Shown one piece after another: positions 8,819 through 17,671 of a stretch of DNA of 64,000 nt. The notes beneath the pieces were generated by a model that was not told the origin of the DNA, searched no databases, and saw nothing but the letters and a program-made list of their open reading frames with translations. Origin of the DNA: Roseovarius halotolerans. GTDB taxonomy: Bacteria; Pseudomonadota; Alphaproteobacteria; Rhodobacterales; Rhodobacteraceae. Every line of letters begins with the position of its first letter. The stretch's first letter is position 1. A program made the position numbers and the translations under genes. The stretch is from contig NZ_FWFU01000001.1 in NCBI RefSeq assembly GCF_900172255.1, positions 186,001 to 250,000 of the forward strand, in the 5' to 3' direction.

Positions 8819-9334
8819 ATGAAGACGTTTCTGATCGGGTATCATACCTTCCTTGACTGGCTGGAGCGGGCCAGTCTGATTTTCGCGATGGTGTTGACCG
8901 CGCTGCTGTTCCTGAACACGGCGTCGGGCATCGTCGCCGACAGGATCACCGGCAATTCGCTGGTCTGGGTCGAGGAGTTGAACAATCTTTTCTTCGCCTG
9001 GGCCGTGTTTGTCGGCGCCGGCGTGATTGCCCGGCATGGCGGCCATATCGGGGTCGACATGGTCTACGAGCTTCTGGGGCCACGCATGAAGACCGTGTTC
9101 CGGATCATCTACATGGTCATGGCGCTCATCATCGTCTGGGTGATGGTGTTCTACGGGGTCAAGATGGCGCTGTTCGTGGGCAAGTACCAGACCTCTCTCT
9201 ATCTCGATATCAGCTTGTTCTATTACTACTTCTCGATCCCGGTCGGCGGTGCGCTGCTTGGGTTCTTCAGCATCGGCGCAGCGCTCCCCGATCCGCGCAA
9301 CGCCCCCCCTGTCATGCAATTTTCCGGAGGCTGA
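8819..9334 (+). CDS. dctQ: TRAP transporter small permease subunit (DctQ family)
   Basis: A 171-aa inner-membrane protein with four predicted helices. The pattern around residues 43-62 (SLVWVEELNNLFFAWAVFVG) is the conserved WxEE region of DctQ. It forms the membrane complex with DctM. The ATG at 8819 is chosen because AAGGAG lies 9 nt upstream; an ATG 30 bp earlier is less likely. Only 4 bp separate it from dctM. Confidence 0.9.
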   Translation: MKTFLIGYHTFLDWLERASLIFAMVLTALLFLNTASGIVADRITGNSLVWVEELNNLFFAWAVFVGAGVIARHGGHIGVDMVYELLGPRMKTVFRIIYMVMALIIVWVMVFYGVKMALFVGKYQTSLYLDISLFYYYFSIPVGGALLGFFSIGAALPDPRNAPPVMQFSGG

Positions 9335-9338
9335 ACCC

Positions 9339-10625
9339 GTGGTTGGAATTATCTTTGGCACTTTCGTTCCGATGCTCCTGCTGGGGGTGCCGATCGCATT
9401 CTGCCTCGTCCTGATGACGATCTTCGTCTACGTGGATATCGGCGATCCGCGCCTGTTCACGCAGATTCCGCAGCGGATGTTCTCGAGCACCGAGAACCTT
9501 CTGCTGCTGGCGATCCCGTTCTTCATCATGGCGGGCGAAATCATGAACCGGGCGGGCATCACCGACAAGCTGATGACGCTGGCCGGGTCGCTCGTGGGCT
9601 GGGTCCGTGGCGGGCTGGCACATACCAATATCGTCTCGAGCATGTTCTTTGCCGGGATTACCGGCTCGGCCGTGTCGGACACGGTGGCCGTGGGCAAGAT
9701 CATGATCCCGGCGATGAAGAAGAACGGCTATAGCGAGGAATACGCGGCCGCCGTCACCGCCGCCAGTTCGGTGATCGGCCCGATCATTCCGCCCAGTATT
9801 CCGATGCTGATCTATGCGTCGGTGATGAATGTCTCGATCGCGGGCATGTTCCTGGCGGGGATGCTGCCCGGCGTGCTGGTTGCAATCGCGCTGATCGTGA
9901 CGGCCTATATCGTGGCGGTGCGCAAGGGATATGGCGAGCGCGCGCCGTTCGTGGGCTTTGCGCGGCTGTCCATCGCGATCCTGCAGGGGATTCCGGCGCT
10001 GTTGCTGCCCGCGATCATCATGGGCGGCATCCTGTTCGGCTTTTTCAGCCCGACACAGGCGTCGGCGGTTGCGGTCATGTACGGGCTGCTGATCGGCTTT
10101 GTCTTTTACCGCACGCTCAAGCTGTCGGATATCGCGCCGATCCTGCTGCATACGGTGAAGGCCACGGCGATGATCATGTTCCTCCTGGCCTGCGCCAAGA
10201 GCTTCAGCTGGCTGGTGAGCTATTACAACCTGGTCGATGAAGTGACGGTGATGTTCGTTTCGCTGACCGAGAACAAGTATGTGTTTCTGCTGCTGGTGAA
10301 TATCCTGTTCCTGATCATCGGGATGTTCCTGGACATGGGGTTTGCGATCATCGTGCTTGGCCCGCTTCTGGCGCCGGTTGCCTATCAGTACGGGGTCGAT
10401 CCCATCCATTTCGCGCTGATCACCTGTACCAACCTGACGATCGGTCTGGCCTCGCCGCCATTCGGACTGGTGCTGTTCGCGGCCTGCGGGATCTCCAATG
10501 TGAAGCTGACGCGGCTGAGCTGGGCGATCCTGCCCTTCGTGGGGGCCGAGATACTGGTGCTGTTGCTCATCACCTACGTCCCCTTCTTCACGATGTATTT
10601 CCCGCGATTGTTTGGCTACGCCTGA
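9339..10625 (+). CDS. dctM: TRAP transporter large permease subunit (DctM family)
   Basis: A 428-aa hydrophobic protein with about 12 membrane segments, the Na+-coupled transport subunit. Characteristic stretches are PFFIMAGEIMNRAGIT, ITGSAVSDTVAVGKIMIPAM and IGPIIPPSIPMLIYA. The GTG start at 9339, with GGAGG 8 nt upstream, gives an N terminus that begins directly with the first membrane helix; the longer frame from 9249 adds 30 non-hydrophobic residues. A strong terminator lies 26 bp after the stop. Confidence 0.92.
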   Translation: MVGIIFGTFVPMLLLGVPIAFCLVLMTIFVYVDIGDPRLFTQIPQRMFSSTENLLLLAIPFFIMAGEIMNRAGITDKLMTLAGSLVGWVRGGLAHTNIVSSMFFAGITGSAVSDTVAVGKIMIPAMKKNGYSEEYAAAVTAASSVIGPIIPPSIPMLIYASVMNVSIAGMFLAGMLPGVLVAIALIVTAYIVAVRKGYGERAPFVGFARLSIAILQGIPALLLPAIIMGGILFGFFSPTQASAVAVMYGLLIGFVFYRTLKLSDIAPILLHTVKATAMIMFLLACAKSFSWLVSYYNLVDEVTVMFVSLTENKYVFLLLVNILFLIIGMFLDMGFAIIVLGPLLAPVAYQYGVDPIHFALITCTNLTIGLASPPFGLVLFAACGISNVKLTRLSWAILPFVGAEILVLLLITYVPFFTMYFPRLFGYA

Positions 10626-10651
10626 CACTGGAAGGCCAAGCGGGACACAAG

Positions 10652-10680
10652 AAAACGGCCACCGGAAAGGTGGCCGTTTT
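10652..10680 (+). terminator. Bidirectional Rho-independent terminator after dctM
   Basis: AAAACGGCCACC and GGTGGCCGTTTT form a perfect 12-bp stem with a GGAAA loop. The A-run on the left arm and T-run on the right let it act on both strands, between dctM and the convergent FadB-like gene. Confidence 0.9.
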
Positions 10681-10703
10681 GCGTTTACCGGGCGCTGGGC
10701 GTG

Positions 10704-12761
10704 TCAGGCGGGGGGTGCTTTCCCGGCTTCTCTCAGCAGCATCGCCGAAGGCGCCCAATGCGCGCCATGGGCGTCGTGATAGCGGCTTACATCGGCGGCA
10801 ACGCGGTCAAGCCCGACCTCCTGGGCGTGGAACATCGGGCCGCCGCGGCTGCGCGGAAAACCATAGCCGTTGACGAAGATCACATCGAGATCGCTGGCGC
10901 GCTGCGCGATGCCTTCTTCAAGGATCTGGTAGCCGGTGTTGACCAGTTGCCAGAGGCAGCGATGCAGGATCTCATCGTCGCTGACCGGGCGCCGGGTGAT
11001 ACCCTTTTCGCGTGACACCTGTTCGATCAGCGCCTCGACCTCGGGGTCGGGTTCACCGCGCCGCGCGCCTTCGGGATAGCGATACCAGCCCGCGCCGGTC
11101 TTCTGGCCCAGCCGTCCGGCTTCGGCCAGCCGGTCGGCGGTGGTGAAGGGGTAGGGGGTTTGCGCACCACGGGCCTTGCGGATCCGATAGCCCACGTCGA
11201 GCCCGGCCAGGTCCATCACCGAGAGCGGCCCCATCGCGAGCCCCCAATCGGTCAGCACCTTGTCGATCTGCCAGGGCAATGCGCCCTCTTCGATCAGGAT
11301 CTGCGCCTCGCGGTTGAAATTGATGAACATGCGGTTGCCCGCGAAGCCGTTGCAGACGCCGACCAGCACCGCGATCTTGCCGAGCCTGCGGCCGAGGTCC
11401 ATCGCCGTCGCGACAACGTCCTTCGCGGTCTTTTCGGCGCGCACCACTTCGAGCAGCTTCATGATATGGGCGGGGCTGAAGAAATGCAGCCCGATGACAT
11501 CCTCGGGCCGTCCGGTGGCCGCGGCGATTTCGTTCACATCGAGCGTCGAGGTGTTGGTGGCCAGGATTGCGCCCGGCTTGCAGATCGCGTCGAGCTGCGC
11601 AAAGACCTCGCGTTTCACGTCCATCGCCTCGAACACGGCTTCGACGACGACGTCCGCCGCGCCCAGATCGCGCATCGCGACCGAGCCGGTGATAGATGCG
11701 AGGCGCGCCTCGGCGGTCTCGGGGGCGAGGCGGCCCTTGTCGCGCATCGCCTCGTAGCTGCGCCTGATATTCGCCAGCCCGGCATCGAGCCGTTCGCGAT
11801 CCTGTTCCACGATTGTCACGGGGATGCCCGCATCGGCGAAGCACATGGCGATGCCCGCCCCCATCGTTCCGGCGCCGATCACGCCCGCGGTTTCAACCGG
11901 GCGCTTGGTGGTATCGGCGGGAATATCGGCGATCTTGGCGGCCTGTCTTTCGGCGAAGAACACATGCCGCATGGCGCGCGATTCCGGCGAGGCATTGAGC
12001 GCGGTGAAGGTCTCGCGTTCCCATGCCAGCCCCTCGTCAAGCGGGGTGGTATAGGCCATGCGGACCCCTTCGAGCGCCTTGGCGGGGGCCGGTGCGCCGC
12101 GCGCGCGCCTGAGAAAGGGCGCGGCGACCTCGTCAAGATCGCTGACTGCGCCGGGCACGGTCAGCGTGTGCATGTCGCGGCGGGGCAGGCCGTCTTCGGC
12201 GGCGCGCGCGATAAGGTCGAGGGCGGCGTCTTCGTCGGGCGCGATTGCACGGGCAAGGCCAAGTGCACAGGCCTTGTCGGCATTGATGGGATCGCCCTTG
12301 AGGATGAAGGCCAAGGCCTCGGGGCCGCCGATGACGCGGGGCAGTTTCTGGGTGCCGCCCGCGCCGGGAATGATGCCGAGCTTGATCTCGGGCAAGGCCA
12401 GCTTTGCCTTTGGCAGAAGGTAGATATCGTCGCAGCCGAGCGACAGTTCGAGACCGCCGCCAAAGGCGATGCCGTTGATCAGCGCGACGACGGGCGTCCC
12501 GCCCTGTTCAAGCTGATCGATCAGGTCCGTCAGGTAAGGCGGTTTGCGCCCGCTGTCGAACTCGGTGATGTCGGCCCCGGCGGAAAAGAACCGCCCCGAG
12601 CCGGTGAGCACGATGGCGGCGATGGCGGGGTCGGCATCGAAATCGCGATGCGCCTCGGATATGGCGCAGCGCAGGGCATGGCCCAGGGCGTTCACCGGCT
12701 GTCGCGTCATGCGGATGATCCCGAGCGGGCCGCGCGTGAATCGTTCGATGAGATCGGTCAT
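10704..12761 (-). CDS. FadB/FadJ-like enoyl-CoA hydratase / 3-hydroxyacyl-CoA dehydrogenase
   Basis: A 685-aa fusion. Residues 1 to about 190 are a crotonase domain (oxyanion-hole segment NGIAFGGGLELSLGCD, then LPEIKLGIIPGAGGTQKLPR with the catalytic Glu). From about residue 294 there is an NAD-binding fold (VIGAGTMGAGIAM), then the HADH C-terminal domains. It would hydrate an enoyl-CoA and oxidise the 3-hydroxyacyl-CoA. It is last in a three-gene unit (DUF35, thiolase-like, this gene). At about 700 aa it matches standalone multifunctional enzymes. Confidence 0.9.
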   Translation of the reverse strand: MTDLIERFTRGPLGIIRMTRQPVNALGHALRCAISEAHRDFDADPAIAAIVLTGSGRFFSAGADITEFDSGRKPPYLTDLIDQLEQGGTPVVALINGIAFGGGLELSLGCDDIYLLPKAKLALPEIKLGIIPGAGGTQKLPRVIGGPEALAFILKGDPINADKACALGLARAIAPDEDAALDLIARAAEDGLPRRDMHTLTVPGAVSDLDEVAAPFLRRARGAPAPAKALEGVRMAYTTPLDEGLAWERETFTALNASPESRAMRHVFFAERQAAKIADIPADTTKRPVETAGVIGAGTMGAGIAMCFADAGIPVTIVEQDRERLDAGLANIRRSYEAMRDKGRLAPETAEARLASITGSVAMRDLGAADVVVEAVFEAMDVKREVFAQLDAICKPGAILATNTSTLDVNEIAAATGRPEDVIGLHFFSPAHIMKLLEVVRAEKTAKDVVATAMDLGRRLGKIAVLVGVCNGFAGNRMFINFNREAQILIEEGALPWQIDKVLTDWGLAMGPLSVMDLAGLDVGYRIRKARGAQTPYPFTTADRLAEAGRLGQKTGAGWYRYPEGARRGEPDPEVEALIEQVSREKGITRRPVSDDEILHRCLWQLVNTGYQILEEGIAQRASDLDVIFVNGYGFPRSRGGPMFHAQEVGLDRVAADVSRYHDAHGAHWAPSAMLLREAGKAPPA

Positions 12762-12782
12762 GATAGGGTCGCTTCCCTGCGG

Positions 12783-13934
12783 TTAGAGTGTGTTTTCGCT
12801 GCCCAGGATGGCGGTAGCCTGGTGCGACAGCGTGATGCCGTTACCGTGGCACAGAACGGTTTCTGCATCCGGTATCTGCCGCGCGCCCGCCTCGCCGCGC
12901 AGCTGTCGGGTGGCTTCGATCAGGGTGAAGATCCCATACATGCCGGGATGGGTGAACGAGAGCCCGCCGCCATTGGTATTGACCGGCAGCCCGCCGCCCG
13001 GTGCGATATGCCCGCCCGAGACGAAGGCGCCGCCCTCGCCCTTGGGGCAAAAGCCCAGATCCTCGAGAAACAGGATCACGTTGATGGTGAAGGCGTCGTA
13101 AAGCTGAAGCACATTCATGTCCGCCGGGCCGAGACCGGCCATCGCATAGGCGCGCGCGCCGGAGTCCTTTGCGGCGGTGGTGGTGAGGTCGGGCATTTCG
13201 GAGATCGCCCGGTTATAGGATGCCACGCCGCCGCCAAGGAAATAGGCCGGTTTCTGTGCGAGGTCGCGGGCGCGGTCGGGGCGGGTCATCACCACCGCAC
13301 CCGCGCCATCGGTCAACAGGCAGCAATCGCGCAGCGTCAGGGGTTCGAGCACCATGCGCGACGACAGGACATCTTCCATCGTGAGGTCGCCGCGCTCGAA
13401 GGCGTCGGGGTTGAGCTGTGCCCAGGCACGGGCGGCAAGCGCCACCTCGGCCAGGTGTTCGCGCGTGGTGCCGAATTGCGCCATGTGCCGCGCCGCCGCC
13501 ATCGCATAGGCGGTCATCGGATAGCGCGGCTGATGGGGGATTTCGTAGGTGGGCTGCTCGGCGGCGGGGACCATGCGCCCCGCGCCGGTCCGCATGGTCG
13601 CGCCGTAACAGATCAGCGCAACGTCGCAGAGCCCCGCCTGAAGCGCCATCGCCGCCGACATCGCGTGCGCCACGAAGCTGGAGCCGCCGGTATTGGTGCC
13701 GTCGATCCAGCGCGGCGCGATGCCGAGATATTCGATGGTCGAGATGGCGGGAAAGGTATGGCTCATGTTGGCGCAGAAAAGCCCGTCGACATCCGCCAGG
13801 GACAAGCCGGCATCTTCAAGCGCCGCGCGCACTGCAAGTGCCTGAATATCCATCGCGTTGAAGCCGGGGGCTTCGCCGAGGCCTGCGGTGCCGACGCCCA
13901 CGATGGCGGCGGCGCCTTTCAGCGTGTTGCTCAT
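12783..13934 (-). CDS. Thiolase-superfamily protein lacking the nucleophilic cysteine (DitF/Ltp2-like)
   Basis: A 383-aa SCP-x/lipid-transfer type thiolase-fold protein. The segment that normally holds the nucleophilic Cys (NNCATG in SCP-x thiolases) reads TNTGGSS, so the Cys position, about residue 83, is Gly. The later GGGLSFTHPGMYG motif retains a His. Family members without this Cys, such as Ltp2, are retro-aldolases that work with a DUF35 partner rather than true thiolases. The DUF35 gene sits immediately upstream with a 4-bp overlap, which supports such a pair. The start at 13934 is preferred over a longer frame that reads through the DUF35 gene. Confidence 0.85.
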   Translation of the reverse strand: MSNTLKGAAAIVGVGTAGLGEAPGFNAMDIQALAVRAALEDAGLSLADVDGLFCANMSHTFPAISTIEYLGIAPRWIDGTNTGGSSFVAHAMSAAMALQAGLCDVALICYGATMRTGAGRMVPAAEQPTYEIPHQPRYPMTAYAMAAARHMAQFGTTREHLAEVALAARAWAQLNPDAFERGDLTMEDVLSSRMVLEPLTLRDCCLLTDGAGAVVMTRPDRARDLAQKPAYFLGGGVASYNRAISEMPDLTTTAAKDSGARAYAMAGLGPADMNVLQLYDAFTINVILFLEDLGFCPKGEGGAFVSGGHIAPGGGLPVNTNGGGLSFTHPGMYGIFTLIEATRQLRGEAGARQIPDAETVLCHGNGITLSHQATAILGSENTL

Positions 13935-14350
13935 GTCTTGCTCTCCTCGGGATCGAACAGCACGACGCGCGCGCCGTCCTCGCCTGCGATGCGGGCGCGC
14001 ACGCGCATCCCGATGCGGATATCGGCGGCGGGCGTGTCGGGCAGGCGGCTCATGATGCGGGGGCCTTCGTCGAGATCGACGAGAATGATGGCGTGTTCGG
14101 TCGGGCGATCGTCGCCGGGTTTGGGGCGGCGGTGCAGGACCGAGCGGGTATAGACCGTTCCAAGCCCCGATGCCGGTGCCCATTGCAGCGAAAGCGAGTG
14201 GCAGTGCGGGCACAGAATGCGCGGCATGAAGATGGCGCTGCCGCAATCCTGGCAGGTCTGAAGCCAGAGCCGCCCATCGGCCACATGCGCTTGAAACTGC
14301 TGGTCGGGGCCGGTCGGGGGCGGGCCGGGGCGATCCGGGCTGGCTGTCAT
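13931..14350 (-). CDS. DUF35 zinc-ribbon/OB-fold protein
   Basis: A 139-aa protein with a rubredoxin-like zinc ribbon (CQDCG about residues 34-38 and CPHC about residues 48-51) followed by an OB-fold, the arrangement of DUF35 acyl-CoA-associated proteins. Such proteins partner with thiolase-fold enzymes or MaoC-like hydratases. Its stop overlaps the start of the thiolase-like gene (ATGA), indicating translational coupling. GAGGAGGGAAAC immediately before the ATG at 14350 supports this start over a longer frame. Confidence 0.88.
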   Translation of the reverse strand: MTASPDRPGPPPTGPDQQFQAHVADGRLWLQTCQDCGSAIFMPRILCPHCHSLSLQWAPASGLGTVYTRSVLHRRPKPGDDRPTEHAIILVDLDEGPRIMSRLPDTPAADIRIGMRVRARIAGEDGARVVLFDPEESKT

Positions 14351-14548
14351 GTTTCCCTCCTCTGCGTGGCGCGGGTGATTTCGGGGTGATAAATCCGAAT
14401 GCGTCCGCTTTGCAAAATTGTATTTCAATAATGTCTAGCACCCGCTATCCTGGGTGACAAGCCCGCGATCTGTGGATGAAGGGTGGCTTGCGCGGGGCGG
14501 TGATGTTGCCTATCAACGCGTGCTTTGCCAGCAAAAGGAGGGCGGGTC

Positions 14549-15346
14549 ATGAGCGAGGACGAGCAGGGCCAGGCGACGGACCGTCAGTTTGTCACCTCGC
14601 TGGCGCGCGGGCTGCGGATCATCGCCGCGTTTCGCCCCGACGAGCGGGCGCTGAGCAACCAGGAGCTTGCCGCGCGCACCGGGCTGCCGCGACCCACGGT
14701 GTCGCGCTTTACCCATACGCTGCGCAAGCTCAACTACCTTGCCTATCACGAGCGCGCGGGGCGCTATAGCCTGACGCCACGGGTAATAGAGCTGGGCCAT
14801 GCCGCGCATGTCAGCACTGGTATCCGCGATATCGCCCGCCCGGCGATGGAGGCGCTGTCGGAGATCGGGGCGTTTTCCGTGGCGCTGGGCGTGCCGAGCG
14901 GCCTTGAAATAAGGTATATCGAGTTGGCGCGGCGGCCTGAGGCGATTGTTCTGAACCTTGAGGTCGGGGCGCTGGTGCCGATGCTTCAGACGGCGATCGG
15001 GCGGGCCTATCTGGCGGGGCTTTCGCAGGAGAGGCGCGCGGAGATCCTGAGCGATCTGGCCCGCGCCGACCCGGCGCTTTTCGCCGCCCAGGAGGAGGCC
15101 GTGAACGCTGCCGTCGCCGGATTCGAGGCGCGCGGATACGCGGCGTCGATGGGCGGCTGGTGGCCCGAACTTCATGCGGTGGCGACAACGATCAGCGTTG
15201 TCGATGGCGCCGATCCGCTGTTGCTGTCGGTGTCGGGCCTGTCTTCGGTCATGACGGCTGAGCGCATCCGGGAGGAATACGCCCCGGCGCTGATGAACAG
15301 CGCACAGATCATTCAGAGCCGTATGCGGCGGCTGTATCCTGACTAG
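14549..15346 (+). CDS. IclR-family transcriptional regulator
   Basis: A 265-aa IclR regulator: N-terminal winged helix (LSNQELAARTGLPRPTVSRF) and a C-terminal effector domain with the typical GLEIRYIE and IGRAYLAGLS patterns. It is divergent from the DUF35/thiolase/FadB unit and precedes the acyl-CoA synthetase/ACAD operon, so it probably controls one or both. The ATG at 14549 has AAAAGGAGG about 8 nt upstream. The 198-bp divergent spacer contains ATTG-N5-CAAT at 14417-14429 as a possible half-site pair, which I would not call an operator on its own. Confidence 0.9.
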   Translation: MSEDEQGQATDRQFVTSLARGLRIIAAFRPDERALSNQELAARTGLPRPTVSRFTHTLRKLNYLAYHERAGRYSLTPRVIELGHAAHVSTGIRDIARPAMEALSEIGAFSVALGVPSGLEIRYIELARRPEAIVLNLEVGALVPMLQTAIGRAYLAGLSQERRAEILSDLARADPALFAAQEEAVNAAVAGFEARGYAASMGGWWPELHAVATTISVVDGADPLLLSVSGLSSVMTAERIREEYAPALMNSAQIIQSRMRRLYPD

Positions 15347-15386
15347 GTGTTGCGGAGCGAGATGAGGGGGTTCAAGCTCCCGTAAT

Positions 15387-15399
15387 TTCGCATAGCGAA
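15387..15399. promoter_or_regulatory. Inverted repeat, candidate IclR-type operator
   Basis: TTCGC-ATA-GCGAA is a perfect 5+5 inverted repeat 18 bp upstream of the promoter elements of the acyl-CoA synthetase operon. The short spacing is in the range bound by IclR-family dimers, and iclR is the upstream neighbour. Assignment is inferred. Confidence 0.45.
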
Positions 15400-15416
15400 C
15401 TAACATTCCGAAAATA

Positions 15417-15445
15417 TTGACTCGTTCATCACCTTGGCGGATAAG
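15417..15445 (+). promoter_or_regulatory. Candidate sigma-70 promoter of the acyl-CoA synthetase operon
   Basis: TTGACT and GATAAG are separated by 17 bp, 34 bp before the start codon at 15479. The -35 hexamer matches the consensus at five positions and the -10 at four. Confidence 0.5.
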
Positions 15446-15478
15446 CGGCTGAACAGAGCTTTCCGGGGAGGAACAACG

Positions 15479-17671
15479 ATGCCATCCGATACAGTCACCG
15501 CGGCCCCGCCCGCCGCAGGCGCGACCGCGGATTTCGGGCTTTCCGACCAGCTTTCCGGCCTGATGAACCCGCAAAGCGTGGCCGTGGTGGGGGCAAGCGC
15601 GAACGCCGAGGGCTGGAGCGGCATGGCGGTGCCGGTGCTGCGCCGCCTTGGCTATACGGGCAAGATATTCCCGGTGAATCCGAAATACGAAGAGCTGAAC
15701 GGGCTGCCCTGCTATCCGTCGGTTTCGGCCATACCCGAAGAGGTGGACGCCGCGCTGATGTTCGTGCCGCAAAAGGTGCTGCCGGACATTCTGGAAGATT
15801 GCGGACGCAAGGGCGTGCGCGGAGCGGTCATCCTGGCCTCGGGGTTCTCGGAGACCGGCGAGGAGGGCCGCGCGCTGGAAGAGCGCCTGCGCGAGGTCGC
15901 CAACCGCAACCGGATCGCGATCTGTGGCCCCAACTGCCTTGGGCTGGCCAATTTGGACAGCGGATTCATGGGGCTGACCGCCGCGACGTTTCCCGAGGAT
16001 ATGTCGGCGGGCCGAACCGCGCTGATATCGCAAAGCGGCCAGTTGCTGATGGTGCTGCTGGCGCGGGCGCATGACCAGGGGGTGCATATGCGCTACCTCG
16101 TGTCGACCGGGAACGAACTGAATGTCGAGGCGGCGGATTACGCGGGCTGGGCGCTGAACGATCCGCAGATCGCGTCGGTGGCGATGGCGCTGGAAGGGCT
16201 GCGCACGCCGTCGCGTTTCCTTGAACTGGCGAGACGCGCGCGCGAGGCAGAGAAGCCGCTGATCGTTCTGAAGCTGGGCCGCAGCCAGCGCGCGGCGCGC
16301 ACGGCGCTGGCCCATACCGGCAAGATGGCCGGCGCGTTTCGCACCTACGAGGCGGTGTTCCGGCAGAACAATGTCGTTTCGGTCGACGATCCGCTGGAGC
16401 TGGCGGAGGTGGCGGCGCTGTTCGAGAAATGCCCCGCGCCGCGCGGTGAGCGGATATCGGTCGTCACCTTCTCGGGCGGGTGGAGCGGGGTCGTTGCGGA
16501 CCAGGCCGAGGCACTGGGCCTGCCGATGGCGGATTTCACGGAAAAGACCGAGGCGGCGCTGCGGCCGCTGCTGGATTTCACGCCGCCGGTGAACCCGCTG
16601 GATTTGTCGGGGAACGTCAACAACCATCCCGAACGCTGGGGTCAGAGCCTTGAGGCGGTGCTGGCGGACGAGAACACGGATATCGTGGTGGTGTTCATTC
16701 ATCAGGTGCGCGAGGCATGGCGCGGGCGCCTAATTTCGCCGGTGCTGGAGCTGGCGCGGCGCTCGGACAAACCGATCCTTGTGGTCTATGACGGCGGCAA
16801 GGTGGTCGAGGCTGGCTTTGACCAGCTGGCGAAGGATCGCAGCCTGCCGATCTATCGCGGCAGCCAGCCCGCGCTGAAGGCGCTAAAGCGGTTCGTGGAT
16901 TACCACAGGCGTGCGAATGTCACCGCGGATGACACGCCGCGGCCTGATCTGCCCGACGGGGCGGCCGCGACCATGAAGGCGCAGCTTGCCGGGAACGGGC
17001 GCAGCCTGTCGGAACATGCCGCAAAGGCGGCGCTGCGTGCCTATGGCCTGCCGATGGTGGGTGAGCGACTGGTCATGAGCGAGGCCGAGGCGCTGACCGC
17101 CGCCGAGGAAATCGGTTTCCCGGTGGTCATGAAGGGGCTTGCCGACGGACTGGAGCACAAGAGCGATGCAGGTCTGGTGCATCTGAACCTGAAGGATGCA
17201 GGCGGCGCGCGTGCGGCCTATGGCGATCTTGCCGAAAAGCTGGCGGGCCAGACATTGAACGGGCAGCCTGCGCCTTGTGTCGTCCAGCAGATGGTGACGG
17301 GCGGGGTCGAGGTGATCCTCGGTATGCAGAACGATCCTGATTTCGGGCCGATGATCCTTGTCGGCGTGGGGGGCGTGATGACCGAGCTGCTGGACGATGT
17401 GGCGCTGCGCCGTGCGCCGCTGAGCCGGCGAGACGTGAAGGACATGATCGGCGAAACCCGGCTGGGGATGTTGCTGCAAGGATACCGGGGCGCGCCGCGC
17501 GCGGACCGTGCAGCCCTTGAGGATGCCATTCTGAGATTGTCGGATCTGGCGGTGGAGCATGCGCAGGAGATCGAGAGCATCGACATCAACCCGCTGCTGG
17601 TGCTGCCCGAGGGCGAAGGCTGTGTCGCGGTGGATGCCCTGATCGTAAAACCGGAGGAGGCCACCCAATGA
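15479..17671 (+). CDS. ADP-forming acyl-CoA synthetase, fused alpha-beta type
   Basis: A 730-aa acyl-CoA synthetase (NDP-forming) family protein. It has an N-terminal CoA-binding Rossmann domain (VAVVGASANAEGW), a succinyl-CoA-ligase-like flavodoxin domain (ISQSGQLLMV), and a C-terminal ATP-grasp domain (VMKGLADGLEHKSDAGLVHL). It activates a carboxylic acid to its CoA thioester with ATP giving ADP and phosphate; relatives act on acetate, aryl and hydroxycinnamic acids, so the substrate is open. GGGGAGGAAC precedes the ATG at 15479. Its stop overlaps the next start (ATGA). Confidence 0.88.
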   Translation: MPSDTVTAAPPAAGATADFGLSDQLSGLMNPQSVAVVGASANAEGWSGMAVPVLRRLGYTGKIFPVNPKYEELNGLPCYPSVSAIPEEVDAALMFVPQKVLPDILEDCGRKGVRGAVILASGFSETGEEGRALEERLREVANRNRIAICGPNCLGLANLDSGFMGLTAATFPEDMSAGRTALISQSGQLLMVLLARAHDQGVHMRYLVSTGNELNVEAADYAGWALNDPQIASVAMALEGLRTPSRFLELARRAREAEKPLIVLKLGRSQRAARTALAHTGKMAGAFRTYEAVFRQNNVVSVDDPLELAEVAALFEKCPAPRGERISVVTFSGGWSGVVADQAEALGLPMADFTEKTEAALRPLLDFTPPVNPLDLSGNVNNHPERWGQSLEAVLADENTDIVVVFIHQVREAWRGRLISPVLELARRSDKPILVVYDGGKVVEAGFDQLAKDRSLPIYRGSQPALKALKRFVDYHRRANVTADDTPRPDLPDGAAATMKAQLAGNGRSLSEHAAKAALRAYGLPMVGERLVMSEAEALTAAEEIGFPVVMKGLADGLEHKSDAGLVHLNLKDAGGARAAYGDLAEKLAGQTLNGQPAPCVVQQMVTGGVEVILGMQNDPDFGPMILVGVGGVMTELLDDVALRRAPLSRRDVKDMIGETRLGMLLQGYRGAPRADRAALEDAILRLSDLAVEHAQEIESIDINPLLVLPEGEGCVAVDALIVKPEEATQ

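Noticed and set aside
11160-14153. Open frame of 997 codons on the plus strand
   Set aside because: It crosses the antisense of three well-supported genes (FadB-like, thiolase-like, DUF35). Antisense frames stay open in such codon usage.
14513-16702. Open frame of 729 codons on the minus strand
   Set aside because: Antisense to the IclR and acyl-CoA synthetase genes, no domain seen.
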